Of a stretch of DNA of 6,397 nucleotides, positions 6,117 to 6,397 are shown in pieces. Under the pieces are notes generated by a model. The model did no database searches. It worked only from the letters and a program-made list of their open reading frames with translations, and was not told the origin of the DNA. A program made the position numbers and the translations under genes. This DNA comes from Rhizobiaceae bacterium (lineage in GTDB: Bacteria > Pseudomonadota > Alphaproteobacteria > Rhizobiales > Rhizobiaceae), in contig JAJFMR010000173.1 in the NCBI GenBank assembly GCA_020696915.1, positions 1 through 6,397 on the forward strand, read 5' to 3'. How positions within the stretch are numbered: the first letter of the stretch is position 1; each line of letters starts with the position of its first letter.

Positions 6117-6397
6117 GCCTTCCGCCACCGCCGCTCTGCGGCGGGCCGGCCAGAGCCGCCACGAAGCGCTTCAGGGTGCCCTCGACATGTTCTTCGACAC
6201 GTCCTTGCGGTTCGAAGCTCCACCACAGCAGCGAGCCCTGCCATTGTGTCGCCATGAGCAGACCGATCCTCTTCGGCGCATGCGGAACGCAGTCGAAACA
6301 GCCGTCGAGCGCTGCCGACAGTTCCGCCTTCCAGGCTGCACCCCGGGACCGCAGCGCCGGGTCCCGCAGATCCTCGCGGATCACAAGCAGGCCTTGA
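6094..6397 (-). CDS. TetR-family regulator, C-terminal part only (5' end outside window)
   Basis: Open from the right window edge to a TGA at 6094-6096, giving 100 complete codons. The visible residues resemble the C-terminal ligand-binding and dimerisation half of TetR/AcrR regulators: LLVIREDLRDPALR, then an amphipathic helix with AALDGCFDC, then LLMATQWQGSLLWWSFEPQG followed by a final helix ending in RFVAAL. The TetR helix-turn-helix would be N-terminal and lies beyond the window, so the call rests on the C-terminal pattern only. A GTG at 6384 could mimic a start, but the frame continues upstream of it and it is probably an internal valine. The last 17 or so residues (glycine-rich, then RLNNRRER) run through a GC hairpin and into the antisense of the fusion gene's last codons, and look like a non-structured tail. 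Ligand and target genes cannot be told from this window. Confidence 0.6.
   Translation of the reverse strand, partial: QGLLVIREDLRDPALRSRGAAWKAELSAALDGCFDCVPHAPKRIGLLMATQWQGSLLWWSFEPQGRVEEHVEGTLKRFVAALAGPPQSGGGGRLNNRRER
6128..6144. other. GC-rich hairpin at the convergent gene ends
   Basis: Perfect inverted repeat CCGCCGC-TCT-GCGGCGG, a 7-bp stem with a 3-nt loop, 11 nt after the stop of the fusion gene. No T-run follows on either strand, so it is not a classic intrinsic terminator. It could still halt or protect the fusion transcript's 3' end. It lies within the last codons of the convergent TetR-like gene. Confidence 0.35.

Noticed and set aside
4470..6128. 552-codon open frame on the minus strand, antisense to the fusion gene
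   Set aside because: Its translation has no recognisable domain, and the plus-strand frame carries clear PCMT and Ere motifs over the same bases. Long antisense frames are expected in GC-rich DNA.
5318..6397. 359-codon plus-strand frame overlapping the Ere domain in another phase
   Set aside because: Arg/Pro/Ala-rich translation, a shifted-frame shadow of the fusion gene continuing antisense to the TetR-like gene.

Overview
This GC-rich window looks chromosomal and comes from an alphaproteobacterium, most likely of the Hyphomicrobiales (Mesorhizobium/Rhizobium-like). The assignment rests on the gene order lysA - LptM-type lipoprotein - argH with a divergent tlpA, on the character of the proteins, and on a promoter of the alphaproteobacterial EcfG/RpoE2 general-stress type. 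I see no mobile element, CRISPR array, tRNA or rRNA. Gene density is high and the longest gap without a gene is 125 bp.

Left half (1-3019, minus strand). Transcription runs from argH (argininosuccinate lyase, last step of arginine synthesis) through a 70-residue LptM/YifL-type outer-membrane lipoprotein to lysA (diaminopimelate decarboxylase, last step of lysine synthesis). lysA is cut by the left window edge a few codons before its stop. The gaps of 83 and 63 nt without a credible terminator suggest one operon.

Right half (3050-6116, plus strand). Only 30 bp separate the argH start from the start of tlpA, a membrane-anchored periplasmic thioredoxin-like reductase with a WCYPC active site and the additional cysteine pair of Bradyrhizobium-type TlpA. 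After a 125-bp gap comes an 80-codon gene for a very charged protein without aromatic residues, preceded by a match to the RpoE2/EcfG promoter (GGAAC-N18-TT). It is followed 32 nt later by the most unusual gene here: one uninterrupted 659-codon reading frame that fuses a complete protein-L-isoaspartate O-methyltransferase to a complete erythromycin-esterase-family domain. If the promoter is real and the two genes are co-transcribed, the pair would be a general-stress unit (protein repair plus an Ere-type hydrolase of unknown substrate).

Right edge (6094-6397, minus strand). A convergent partial gene encodes what looks like the C-terminal ligand-binding part of a TetR-family regulator. Its DNA-binding domain lies outside the window. 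Its 3' end overlaps the 3' end of the fusion gene by 23 bp, next to a perfect 7-bp GC hairpin.
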